Shown piece after piece: positions 20,478 through 34,193 of a stretch of 64,000 nt of DNA. A program made the position numbers and the translations under genes. Each line of letters starts with the position of its first letter. Position 1 is the stretch's first letter. The DNA is from Deinococcus hopiensis KR-140 (GTDB lineage Bacteria > Deinococcota > Deinococci > Deinococcales > Deinococcaceae): NCBI RefSeq assembly GCF_900176165.1, contig NZ_FWWU01000009.1, positions 1,104,001 to 1,168,000 of the forward strand, given 5' to 3'. The notes beneath the pieces are model-generated. The model saw nothing but the letters and a program-made list of their open reading frames with translations. It was not told where the DNA came from and made no database searches.

Positions 20478-20553
20478 TGGCAGGCACCTCCGGTTCCACC
20501 CTTCCCGGTGTTGTTTTCGGGAAGCGTTTCACTTCCGCTGCCTGCCACTTTTT
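20478..20553 (+). terminator. Terminator-like inverted repeat after the LtrA gene
   Basis: TGGCAGGCA (20478-20486) pairs with TGCCTGCCA (20539-20547), followed by CTTTTTGG. The 52-nt loop can fold further. The long loop makes it less certain than a compact terminator. Confidence 0.5.
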
Positions 20554-20641
20554 GGCTTCTTCTTTGTGGGCCGCTCCGCGCTGAGGAGTTGGACCCGGGC
20601 ATCGCCCGTCAGTAACTTGGGAAGCGGGAAAATGAGCGCAA

Positions 20642-21109
20642 ATGGCAACCTTACATCTGATTGTTGGTCTACCGTGTGCGGGGAAAACCACATACTCCAA
20701 GCGACTTGAACTTGAGCAACACGCCTTGCGGCTTACGTTGGACGAGTGGCACATCCGGCTCTTCGGCCACGACTTTACCCTGGATTTCGTGCATCCGGAG
20801 CACGATACCCGGCATAAGTTGATTGAAGAGATCATGTGGGACGTCGCGGCTCGCGCTCTGCAACTTGGAACCGATGTGATCCTCGACTTTGGTTTTTGGG
20901 GAAGAAGCGAACGCGAAGAGTACCGGGCCCGGGCCTCAGCACTCGGCGCAATCTGCGCAGTGCATTTCTTGGATGTCTCTAAGGAGGTGCTGCTCTCCAG
21001 GCTTGAGCGTAGAAATGCGGAGTTCCCGGAGGGAACGTTTCAAATCCCGGCATCGAAACTGTTGGAGTGGATGGAGAATTTTCAAGCTCCGGCGGAGGAC
21101 GAATTGTGA
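20642..21109 (+). CDS. Small P-loop ATPase/kinase, probably acquired
   Basis: A 155-residue AAA/zeta-toxin-like P-loop protein. The Walker A motif GLPCAGKTT is at residues 9-17 and an RLTLDEWHIRL segment with an acidic residue follows; DVILDFGFWGRSEREEYRARA and DVSKEVLLSRLERRN complete the kinase-like fold with an arginine-rich lid. Such proteins phosphorylate small molecules, including antibiotics. Codon use is visibly less G+C-rich than in neighbouring genes, suggesting transfer. No antitoxin-like gene is adjacent. ATG 20642 is used; an upstream ATG at 20631 is out of frame. Confidence 0.8.
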   Translation: MATLHLIVGLPCAGKTTYSKRLELEQHALRLTLDEWHIRLFGHDFTLDFVHPEHDTRHKLIEEIMWDVAARALQLGTDVILDFGFWGRSEREEYRARASALGAICAVHFLDVSKEVLLSRLERRNAEFPEGTFQIPASKLLEWMENFQAPAEDEL

Positions 21110-21268
21110 CGACTCGCCAAGCAAGGCGCTTGTGCGCCGGGCCGTTGCGGGCCGCTCGCGTTATTCTCCTGGCAGCACGTGGTTTTCCTTCTCGCCTCCC
21201 TATGCTGCTTGGCTTGACGCGTCCGTCCGGATCGAACAGCGGTACACCGCTGAACCCAGTTTCCCACA

Positions 21269-21880
21269 TCACACGCTGATCAGCCCGAGTTGCACGCCCC
21301 GCGTCACCGCTCCTGCCCGGCTCTGCACACCCAGCTTGGAATAGACGGCCTGCACGTGAAATTTGACCGTACTCTCGCTGACGCCGAGTTCGCGGGCCGC
21401 GCGCTTGTTGCTCAGGCCTCCGGCGAGGAGGGCCAGCACGTCGCGCTCGCGTGGGGTGAGGAGCACGTCTCCGTGAATGGGCGGCTCTTCCTCCCCGTCC
21501 GTGCCCAGGGCCGCGAGGGTTTCCGGGGGCAGGGCGACGAGGCCGGCGGCGGCGGCGAGCACGCCCGCGAGGAGTTCTGCCGGGGTGCAGTCGGGACCCA
21601 GAACGGCCCAGCCGCCTTCCAGCGCCTCGGCGAGTGGGCCGCTCCACTGCGCTGACCCGAGGACCACAACGCCCACGCCCCCTTCCTGCAGGGTGCGCAG
21701 GGCGTCTCCCTCCGCCAGTCCCGCGTCGTCGAGGACCAGCACGTCGGCCTCGCTGCCCGCAATGACGCCCAGGCCAAAGCCGCGCAACAGGGCCTCTACC
21801 CCGGCCTGAAGGGCAGGGGAACGCAGGGCCACCGCCACGGTGGGCTGGGACAGCCCGGCGCCTTCCCCACGTCCAGTCAC
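21269..21880 (-). CDS. LuxR-type regulator with atypical receiver-like domain
   Basis: A 203-residue regulator. The C-terminal LuxR helix-turn-helix is clear (about 138-200; LTPRERDVLALLAGGLSNKRAARELGVSESTVKFHVQAVYSKLGVQSR). The N-terminal ~125 residues keep the length and hydrophobic pattern of a response-regulator receiver domain, but the acidic pair normally near the start is replaced (VAVALRSPA), and only VLVLDD could stand for the phospho-acceptor. It may therefore act without a histidine kinase; none is nearby. The GTG at 21880 begins 5 nt after the stop of the protease gene, so the two are almost certainly cotranscribed. Confidence 0.82.
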   Translation of the reverse strand: MTGRGEGAGLSQPTVAVALRSPALQAGVEALLRGFGLGVIAGSEADVLVLDDAGLAEGDALRTLQEGGVGVVVLGSAQWSGPLAEALEGGWAVLGPDCTPAELLAGVLAAAAGLVALPPETLAALGTDGEEEPPIHGDVLLTPRERDVLALLAGGLSNKRAARELGVSESTVKFHVQAVYSKLGVQSRAGAVTRGVQLGLISV

Positions 21881-21885
21881 GGCGC

Positions 21886-22800
21886 TTACCGCTCCCCGAT
21901 CTGGAAGCTTACGTCCACTTCCTCGCCGCCGCGCAGCAACCGGGCGCTCAGGGTTTCGCCCGCGTGCTCGCGTACCCGCTCCAGCAGTTCGCCGGGATGG
22001 CGCACGCTTCCCTCGCCCAGCGAGAGCAGGATGTCGCCCACCCGCAGCCCGGCGGCCTCAGCGGGGCTGCCCTGCTCGACCTGCACCACAGTCAGGCCGA
22101 GGCGGCCCCGCCCGTGGCCCCGGCGTCCACCCCAGTGTCCCCGTCCGCGGGGTCCCCGGCCCCGGTGAACGTCGGCTTCGTTTTCCGTCCCCGCCTCACC
22201 CAAAGGCAGCAAGACGGGCTGCGTGGCGATGCCCAGATATCCCTGCGGCACGCGCCCGCCGGAGGCCAGCAGCCCCACCACCTTCAGCGCCCGTTCGGCG
22301 GGAACGGCGAGCAGGGTCCCGCGCCGCATCCCCGCGTTTAGCAGGCCCACCATCCCGCCCCGCGCGTCCACAAGAACGCCGCCGCTGATTCCAGGAAAGG
22401 GGGCGGCCCCGGTGGGCAGCCAGCCACGCCGCGCTTCAGCCTGCTCCAGCAGCCCCAGCGTCGCCTGCACGCCATGTGGCGGACGGCCTACCGCGAGGAG
22501 CAGCTCACCCACCCGCACGCCCGCTGTGGGGGCGACGGGGGAGAGGGTCAGTCCCTCCACGCGCAGCAGGGCGAGGTCACTGGACGGGTCGCGCCCCACC
22601 ACCACCGCGCGCAGTTCGCCGCCGTCGGGGGTCCGCACAGTCAGTTCGTCGGCGTGGAGGAGGTGGGCCACCGTCAGGACCTGCGCCGGCCCCACGACCG
22701 TGCCGCTGATGGGCCGGGCGGCGTGCACAGTCACGAGGTGGGCGGCGGCGGCTTCGACGGCATCGGCCATCTGGTTGGAAAGGTCGGCAAAGTGTGTCAT
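21886..22800 (-). CDS. HtrA-like trypsin-fold protease with PDZ domain, no signal peptide
   Basis: A 304-residue S1C-type protein. The catalytic triad is visible: H46 in LTVAHLLH, D75 in SSDLALLR and S139 in FPGISGGVLV; the usual GNSGG is GISGG here. A PDZ domain (about 230-304; LTVVQVEQGSPAEAAGLRVGDILLSLG) follows a Gly/Arg-rich linker at about 205-232. Most HtrA proteins are exported, but the N-terminus MTHFADLSNQMADAVEAA lacks a hydrophobic segment, so this one is predicted cytoplasmic. The ATG at 22800 is preferred over one at 22842. It heads an operon with the LuxR-type gene 5 nt downstream. Confidence 0.83.
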   Translation of the reverse strand: MTHFADLSNQMADAVEAAAAHLVTVHAARPISGTVVGPAQVLTVAHLLHADELTVRTPDGGELRAVVVGRDPSSDLALLRVEGLTLSPVAPTAGVRVGELLLAVGRPPHGVQATLGLLEQAEARRGWLPTGAAPFPGISGGVLVDARGGMVGLLNAGMRRGTLLAVPAERALKVVGLLASGGRVPQGYLGIATQPVLLPLGEAGTENEADVHRGRGPRGRGHWGGRRGHGRGRLGLTVVQVEQGSPAEAAGLRVGDILLSLGEGSVRHPGELLERVREHAGETLSARLLRGGEEVDVSFQIGER

Positions 22801-22834
22801 GGGGTCATCGTGCGCTTGGCCGGTAAAAACCGCC

Positions 22835-23370
22835 TCAGGCAAACGGCGGGGCCGCGTGCCCCTCCAAATGGCCAGGGACAGCGGCCCAGTCCTCCCGCCT
22901 CACGGCGTAGCGCACCACCTCCACGACCTCACCCCGGTAGAGTTCTGGAGTGCCGAACCCAGCTTGCCGGAAGCCCAGGCGGCGCATCAGCGCGTGTGAG
23001 CGGACATTCGGGACGTGGACCTCGGCCCGGACTGTCCGCAACTCGAGCGTTTCAAAGGCCTGGGTCAACGTCTGGCGCCCCACCTCTCGCCCGATGCCCC
23101 GGCCCCACTGTGCCCGCTCGCCTATCCCAATGCCCCACTCCGCAGCCGTGCGCGACAAGTTCCCCAGGTCCGTGTAGCCGATCAGGCGGCCCTCCAGCTC
23201 CACGCCCAGCCGCACAAAACCCGCCTCACCCCCCGCGATGATCCGCGCCCAGTGCTGGCGCACCACCCTGGGCGCGAGGCCCGGCGTCCAGCCCGACGCG
23301 AGGCAGAACTCGGCGTCGGCGGCCCAGCGCACGGCGGCGTCCTCGTCACCGGGGCGGAGCGGGCGGAGGC

Positions 23371-23383
<13 letters not shown>
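22835..23383 (-). CDS. GNAT-family N-acetyltransferase (RimJ-like)
   Basis: A 182-residue acetyltransferase of the GNAT superfamily. The acetyl-CoA site is in GIGIGERAQWGRGIGREVGRQTLTQAF, followed by ELRTVRAEVHVPNVRSHALMRRLGFRQAGFGTPEL, the RimJ/RimL-like arrangement of motif A and the final strands. The substrate is unknown. The GTG at 23383 overlaps the end of the nitronate monooxygenase gene by 13 nt; the 35-nt spacing to the protease gene downstream suggests one transcript for several genes. Confidence 0.83.
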
Positions 23384-24387
<1,004 letters not shown>

Positions 24388-24397
24388 GCCCTTCAGC

Positions 24398-25228
24398 TTA
24401 ATCGGCTTTCCCCTGCGCGTCCGCCCACGCCACCGCTGCCGCGCTCTGATACGCCGCCAGGCCTGGCCCCGCTTTGTCGATGTTGTGGGTAAAGCGTTCG
24501 TCCTCCACCCACATCTGGGCCAGGCTCCGGAACATCTCCGGGGAACAGTCGTAGTAGCGGCGGTGGAAGTGTTCGCGGTGGGCGGCAGCCACCGCTTGCG
24601 CCTTGGGGCTTTCGGGGGCCACCCCGGCGGCCATCAGGGCGAGGTAGCGGTCTGTGATGGCCCGCATCTCCCCCTTGATGGTTTCCCAGTCCTGCTTGGC
24701 GTAGCGCTTCACGCGCTGCGCGCTCTGCTTGTAGGCGTCGGTGTCGCCCCAGCGCTCCTCGGCCTCAGCCTCGTATCCGCGGTGATCGAAGCCGTCGAAA
24801 ATCTCCTTGATGTCCCTGTTCGTCATGATGCTCACTTCTCCCTCGCCGCGCCCAGCGGCCTGCAAAAAGGCTTCCACGGCGTCCAGCGTGGCCTGCGTGC
24901 GGCGCTGCTGTTCGCGCAGCAGGGCAGCTTGGGTTTGCAGCGCAGCACGCTCCTGCTCCGGGGGAGCCTGAAGCAGCCGCCCGATCTCGGAGAGCCCAAA
25001 GCCCAGGTCGCGGTAGGTCAGGATGCGCCACAGCCGGGCGAGGTCCGCCGCCGTGTACAGGCGGTAGTTGGCCTCGCTGCGCGCCCCTGGCCGCAGCAGC
25101 CCCAGGTCGTCATAGTGGTGCAGCGTTCGGACGCTCACGCGCGTGAGGGCCGACACGTCGCCCACCGTCCACGTCACCTGCGTTTCTTCCGTGTCTTTCG
25201 GTGTGTCTCTGCGGACCGTCTCCACCAC
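24398..25228 (-). CDS. MerR-family regulator with TipAS ligand-binding domain
   Basis: A 276-residue regulator: MerR helix-turn-helix (about 18-88; WTVGDVSALTRVSVRTLHHYDDLGLLRP), a dimerising coiled coil (about 95-130), and a TipAS domain (about 140-270; EIFDGFDHRGYEAEAEERWGDTDAYKQSAQR and HREHFHRRYYDCSPEMFRSLAQMWVEDERF). TipAS domains bind thiopeptide antibiotics or albicidin-like compounds, and the protein typically activates its own and efflux genes. Two adjacent GTG codons follow AGGGAGG. Nitronate monooxygenase and GNAT genes follow in the same direction; no efflux gene is nearby. Confidence 0.9.
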   Translation of the reverse strand: MVETVRRDTPKDTEETQVTWTVGDVSALTRVSVRTLHHYDDLGLLRPGARSEANYRLYTAADLARLWRILTYRDLGFGLSEIGRLLQAPPEQERAALQTQAALLREQQRRTQATLDAVEAFLQAAGRGEGEVSIMTNRDIKEIFDGFDHRGYEAEAEERWGDTDAYKQSAQRVKRYAKQDWETIKGEMRAITDRYLALMAAGVAPESPKAQAVAAAHREHFHRRYYDCSPEMFRSLAQMWVEDERFTHNIDKAGPGLAAYQSAAAVAWADAQGKAD

Positions 25229-25447
25229 CTCCCTTCTGATGAGCAGCGTAGGGGCTGACGCGGCGTGAGGGTCAAGGGGGAGGGGAAAGGGCCGTCAGCT
25301 GGCAGGAGCCAGGACAAAACGGTTCACGTCAAGACGTATGCGGCGTGCTGTTCGGGGCACATCCCCTATGATGGCTCCCGACGCGTCCGGTTTCGCAGGT
25401 GTTCACGCCCATCTCCGCCATCATCCCCTTCGGTGTAGGAGACCTGT

Positions 25448-25801
25448 ATGTCCGTTCCTTCCCCTTCCTTTCCCTTCACGGACGCAGAGCGTAACGCGGC
25501 CGTCTGGGCCATCGCCTGCGCCCACCTCATGCTCAAGCAGGGTGAGCGGCTCATTCCGCCGGACGTGGTGGGCGTTCGCGTGCCCCCACTGCTCCCCGCC
25601 GCCGCTGCCCTGAGGGCGGGCGTGCTGGACGCGCAGGACGCAGACGTGGTGGCGCTGGCCCTGAGCGCGGTGTGTCAGGCCCGTGACCAGGTCCCGGAGG
25701 CGATCTGGCAGGCCCTGGGCCCACCGCCCGCGTCTGTGCTGGATGCGGCGCGTGCCAAAGCGGCCCGCCTACGGGGTGTGCAGGGAGGCCTACGGGCTTG
25801 A
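25448..25801 (+). CDS. Small protein coupled to the HDAC-like gene
   Basis: A 117-residue, Ala-rich helical protein of unknown family. Segments include FTDAERNAAVWAIACAHLMLKQGERLIPPDVVGVRV and a helical VLDAARAKAARLRG end. The ATG at 25448 has AGGAGA at a normal distance, so it is likely translated. Its TGA overlaps the start of the deacetylase-like gene (TTGA), indicating coupling. No signal peptide is present. Confidence 0.7.
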   Translation: MSVPSPSFPFTDAERNAAVWAIACAHLMLKQGERLIPPDVVGVRVPPLLPAAAALRAGVLDAQDADVVALALSAVCQARDQVPEAIWQALGPPPASVLDAARAKAARLRGVQGGLRA

Positions 25802-26727
25802 GCGCTGCCACACCGCCCTTCCTCCGCGCCTGGACGGCCTTTCGCCGCCCGGCCTACGCGGCCCGGCCCCCGCCCCGGCGGCAATTCCTGCCGCGCGAGT
25901 TTCTGGAGCAGCTTCTCTCGGGTGTGCAGGCGCGGCTGCCTCTGCTCGAAGCCCCCCTCCTGGACTGGGCGCTGGCCGAGCGCGTCCACGATCCGGCCTA
26001 CCTGCGCCGCTGGCAACGCGGTGAGGTCACGCGCGGGGAGGAGCGGGCACTGGGCTTCCGCTGGGACCCGTCGGTGGTGGAGCGCGGTTTGGCGAGCAGT
26101 GGCGCGACGTTTGCCGCGGCCCAAGACGCCCTCTCCACGGGCCTGGGCCTGAACCTCGGCGGCGGCACCCACCACGCCTACGCCGATCACGCCGAGGGCT
26201 TTTCCTTTCTCAATGACGTGGTGATCTCGGCGCAGTGGCTGCTGGACGGTGGGCATGCGCGGCGCGTCCTCGTGCTGGACCTCGACGTACATCAGGGCAA
26301 CGGAACGGCGGCGATGCTGGCAAACGAGGCGCGAGCCTTTACCGTCAGCGTCCACGGCGCGAATAACTACCCCTTTCGCAAGGAGCGCAGCGGCCTGGAC
26401 GTGGCCCTCCCCGACGGCACGGGCGACGCCGCCTACCTGGCCGTGCTGGAAGGCGAAGTCCTGCCCGCCGCCGCCGCATTTCGGCCCGACTTCGCCTTCT
26501 ACCTGGCGGGCGCCGACGTGCTGGAGGGCGATCAGCTCGGCAGGTTGGCCCTGACGCCCACCGGGGTACGGGAGCGCGATGACCGCGTGTTTCGCTGGGC
26601 CGCCGAAACGGCCACGCCCCTCGTCACGGTGATGGCAGGTGGCTACAACCGCGATCCCCAGAAGTTGATTGAGGCGCGGCTGACAACGGTGGAGGCGCTG
26701 TTGGGTTCGGTTGCCGGTCGCCGGTGA
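25798..26727 (+). CDS. Histone deacetylase / acetoin utilisation (AcuC-like) family protein
   Basis: A 309-residue member of the zinc-dependent deacetylase superfamily. Active-site features are present: GGGTHHAYADHAEGFSFLNDVVIS with paired histidines, LVLDLDVHQGNGTAAML with the zinc-binding Asp and His, YLAGADVLEGD with the second Asp, and a C-terminal GGYN tyrosine loop. Bacterial members remove acyl groups from lysine or polyamine-like substrates, as AcuC does for acetyl-CoA synthetase; the substrate here is unknown. The start is the TTG at 25798, overlapping the upstream stop. Confidence 0.88.
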   Translation: MSAATPPFLRAWTAFRRPAYAARPPPRRQFLPREFLEQLLSGVQARLPLLEAPLLDWALAERVHDPAYLRRWQRGEVTRGEERALGFRWDPSVVERGLASSGATFAAAQDALSTGLGLNLGGGTHHAYADHAEGFSFLNDVVISAQWLLDGGHARRVLVLDLDVHQGNGTAAMLANEARAFTVSVHGANNYPFRKERSGLDVALPDGTGDAAYLAVLEGEVLPAAAAFRPDFAFYLAGADVLEGDQLGRLALTPTGVRERDDRVFRWAAETATPLVTVMAGGYNRDPQKLIEARLTTVEALLGSVAGRR

Positions 26728-26775
26728 CCCGTCGCCAGGGCCAGCGGAAGCCAAAGCGCCTTTGCTGTGGCGGCC

Positions 26776-26917
26776 GATAATACGGGTTCTGGGTGTTTCG
26801 TTGACAAACCGCAAGACCGCCGGTGCGCTTTCCTCCACGCCCAGAACCGGTTTCTCTCCTGCCCGCTCTGCTTGGATTGAACCGTTTGCGAAGCGGTTCA
26901 ATCGGAGTCTGTATACG
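26776..26917 (+). repeat. Dispersed repeat family A, copy 2 (diverged)
   Basis: The left end ATAATACGGGTTCTGG and the right end GGTTCAATCGGAGTCTGTAT fit the terminal inverted repeats of family A, and CTCCTGCCCGCTCTGCTTGG corresponds to CCTGCCTGCTCCGCTCGG of the copy at 63878. The GCCTCTGTG core is not preserved. GAACCG(N)nCGGTTC near 26879-26900 forms an extra small palindrome. Confidence 0.55.
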
Positions 26918-26939
26918 GAGAGGCGTGAAACCGCCGAAG

Positions 26940-27164
26940 AGGAGGGGACGGAACCGGATGATCCGCACACCGGATCGGCGGTGCAGCGGCTGCGGGCGCA
27001 CCGCCTGGGAGAACCGGGCCAGCCGGTCGCGCTTTCGGTGTGCCGCGTGCGGGCATCAGGGCAGTGCCGACCTGAGCGCAGCGCGGGCCGCCCTGGCTCG
27101 CCTCCACGGAGGCCAACGTGGCCGCGCCCTGCAGCTGGGAATGTCGTTCGGTTGCAGGCGGTAG
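26940..27164 (+). pseudogene. tnpB: C-terminal zinc-ribbon fragment of a TnpB-type (IS200/IS605) protein
   Basis: The frame encodes RRCSGCGRTAWENRASRSRF followed by RCAACGHQGSADLSAARA: two CxxC pairs, the NR.S...F.C spacing and the (A/S)D.(N/S)AA motif of the TnpB/OrfB zinc ribbon and final RuvC segment. Nothing of the rest of the ~400-residue protein is visible, so this is an insertion-sequence remnant. It directly follows repeat copy A2. Confidence 0.55.
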
Positions 27165-27199
27165 GACTGCCTGACCGCGTAGCGGGCGCGCGCGCGGCA

Positions 27200-27565
27200 C
27201 CTCCGCGTTCTCACCGTTCACGTCCTCGGTCAGCGTGGAATTCTCGGGTCCCGCGTTTACCGGAGTGCGACGCCACTCGCCCACGCTGAACTTCTGCCCC
27301 CGCGGGAACGCTTCGGTGGCGGGCAGGGCCGCCCGGAAGGCGCGGTAGCCGTCTTGCAAGTTGCCCTCGCTCACGGCTGCGGACGGTAGAGGTCCGCACC
27401 GCCAAATCGGAGGTGACGCTGCGCTCGGCACTGCCGGTGACGGTGATCACGTCGCTCGCGTTTTTCACGTCTGCCAGCGCCGCACCACCGCAAGGCTGGA
27501 GCCGAGAAAGGCCCGAGAAGCGGCCGTGGTGGCGAGGACCGTCGGGAACCAACGCGGGGTGCGGA
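27200..27565 (-). pseudogene. Frameshifted SIMPL-domain (DUF541) protein
   Basis: On the minus strand, VLATTAA...LGSSLAV (signal anchor), NASDVITVTGSAERSVTSDLAV and, in another frame, EGNLQDGYRAFRAALPATEAF, FSVGEWRRTPVN, STLTEDVNGE follow one another. This is the N-terminal half of a SIMPL/DUF541 periplasmic protein. At least two frameshifts are needed, and the C-terminal half is missing. Confidence 0.65.
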
Positions 27566-27798
27566 CATCGCCGCAGCGTAGAGCTCCCACTGGGCAGGCG
27601 CATTCGCCAGAAGATGCGGGGGTGGGAGAGCAGAAGACTTTCTGGCGCCGGGCTGCGACTCCGCGCCCGGTACGCGGTATCATGGCCGGATGACGCTCCT
27701 CCTCACGCCCCCGTAGCGCGCGAGTCGCAGGTGCTTGCCAGTGCTGTCCACACGTTTGACCGAGTCCGGGCCCACACTATGCCCGCAGGAGCTTTCCC

Positions 27799-29385
<1,587 letters not shown>

Positions 29386-29387
29386 GG

Positions 29388-32768
<3,381 letters not shown>

Positions 32769-32970
32769 TGCGGGCTCCTCACCTGATCGTCTTCGAAGTG
32801 ATTCAATCCAGGCGAACTGGGAAAGCGCGCAGCCCCTGGGAAAAAGCGGGTTCCGCGCGTGGAGTCCGCAAGCCGGCGCTTTTCCGGGCCGAAAACGCGG
32901 CGGACCATATCCGTATGGGTCTAGTGCTTAACTCACCCTTCATCTTCATCCGCCCCGTCATGCTGGGGCC

Positions 32971-33540
32971 GTGCGCTTCCTCCTTCCGCTGCTCCTAACT
33001 GCACTGCTTGCCCAGGCCGCGGCGACGGCACCCAAAGCGTCGTCTGGGCCCACAGGCTATGTGCTCTCGGGCATGCCCCTGGTGCGGCAGACCTACAACG
33101 CCTGTGGTCCGGCGAGCCTCACCGAGGTGCTGGCGTATTTCGGCGTGGACATGGCGATGGAGGACGTGAGCCGCCTGACCCGTCCCACCGAGCGCTCGTA
33201 CATGACGGCGCAGGCCATCGTGGACTTTGCGCCCCAGGTGGGTATGGAAGCTCGGCTCTTTCGCGGAGGCACGCTGAATACGGTCCGGGCAGCCATTCGC
33301 AACCGCCTGCCCCTGATCGCGCTGCAGTCGCACATCACCACCACCCAGGTCATTCCCCACTGGCGCGTTGTGGCGGGCTACGACGACGCCGCGCAGCAGG
33401 TTTACCTGATGGACCCGTTGCTGGGCTACGTGCGGATGGGCTACGCCGACTTTCTGCGCGTATGGGCCGATCACCAGGGCCAGTTCGCGGTGATGTATCC
33501 GCCCGACTGGCGCGGCACGGTGAAGAAGGTCATCGGGTAG
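32971..33540 (+). CDS. Secreted C39-like cysteine peptidase
   Basis: A 189-residue exported protein: signal peptide at about 1-20 (RFLLPLLLTALLAQAAA), then a peptidase C39-like domain. Catalytic residues appear intact: C45 in QTYNACGPASL, H130 in VIPHWRVVAGYD and D148 in LMDPL. C39 domains cleave double-glycine leader peptides when fused to ABC exporters; this is a stand-alone exported form of unknown substrate. The GTG at 32971 follows CATGCT with 6 nt between, a leaderless-like arrangement. The ~200 bp upstream hold no gene. Confidence 0.83.
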   Translation: MRFLLPLLLTALLAQAAATAPKASSGPTGYVLSGMPLVRQTYNACGPASLTEVLAYFGVDMAMEDVSRLTRPTERSYMTAQAIVDFAPQVGMEARLFRGGTLNTVRAAIRNRLPLIALQSHITTTQVIPHWRVVAGYDDAAQQVYLMDPLLGYVRMGYADFLRVWADHQGQFAVMYPPDWRGTVKKVIG

Positions 33541-33558
33541 GCGGCCAGCGGTCAGCCG

Positions 33559-34018
33559 TCAGCGAAACCAGATGGTCCGCCACCTCGCCACCGTGAGGGT
33601 GGACGTGTCCAGCTCGAGCGTGGCCCGTTGCCGCAGCAGGGGCTGGACGAATTTGACGTGCTCCAGAATTCGTGCCTGGTCCCCGGCACTCTTTACGGGT
33701 TGTTGGTGCGCGCGGCGAGTCGCTCCAATATCACGGGTACGGGAGCGCTGAGCAGCACCACTGCGTCCAGCAGGCCGTAAAACTGCCCTTGGTTGGTCTT
33801 GCAGCCGGACAGAACGAGGGACGCGGCGCGTGGGGCGGTGAGCAGTTGCCGGCTGCGGTCCTCGCGCCAGACCCAGTCGGGTGTGCTCCCGCCGGGGTGT
33901 GTGGCCCACGCACCCCACTCGTCGGTGTCGGTGCGATGGCCGTGAAGCCGCGCCGGGCCAGCTGCTCGGTGACGGAGGTCTTGCCGGTGCCGGACATGCC
34001 GGTGATGAGGCGTTTCAT
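33559..34018 (-). pseudogene. Frameshifted P-loop kinase-like ATPase
   Basis: The minus strand begins MKRLITGMSGTGKTSVTEQL (intact Walker A), then after ...GFTAI a one-base deletion shifts to TDTDEWGAWATHPGG and VLSGCKTNQGQFYGLLDAVVLLSAPVPVILERLAARTNNP; after a second indel the final segment SAGDQARILEHVKFVQPLLR is in a third frame. Joined, they give a ~155-residue AAA/shikimate-kinase-like protein. Two lesions argue for a pseudogene; sequencing errors in G+C-rich DNA are the alternative. Its ATG overlaps the stop of a small upstream frame. Confidence 0.7.
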
Positions 34019-34164
34019 CAGCGGTCCCCCTCATCTGCCTGCGCAGGCACAAACAACCCCTGTCCCGTCCAGAACGTCATCCGAACGCCCCGGGGCGTCC
34101 ATCCACGCCGCCGGGCGAGGTGACCGGAGAACAACGCGGGCGTAAGCACCACGCGCAGGCCCAC
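34018..34164 (-). CDS. Short frame upstream of the broken kinase
   Basis: A 48-codon frame (GTG at 34164) containing TPALFSGHLARRRGWTPRGV and FWTGQGLFVPAQADEGDR ends in TGA overlapping the kinase ATG (ATGA). The overlap suggests a coupled gene, but the frame stays open to 34196 and could be the truncated end of a longer protein. No family recognised. Confidence 0.35.
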   Translation of the reverse strand: MGLRVVLTPALFSGHLARRRGWTPRGVRMTFWTGQGLFVPAQADEGDR

Positions 34165-34193
34165 CCCGGTCAGCAGTCCCGGGACCCACCGCC

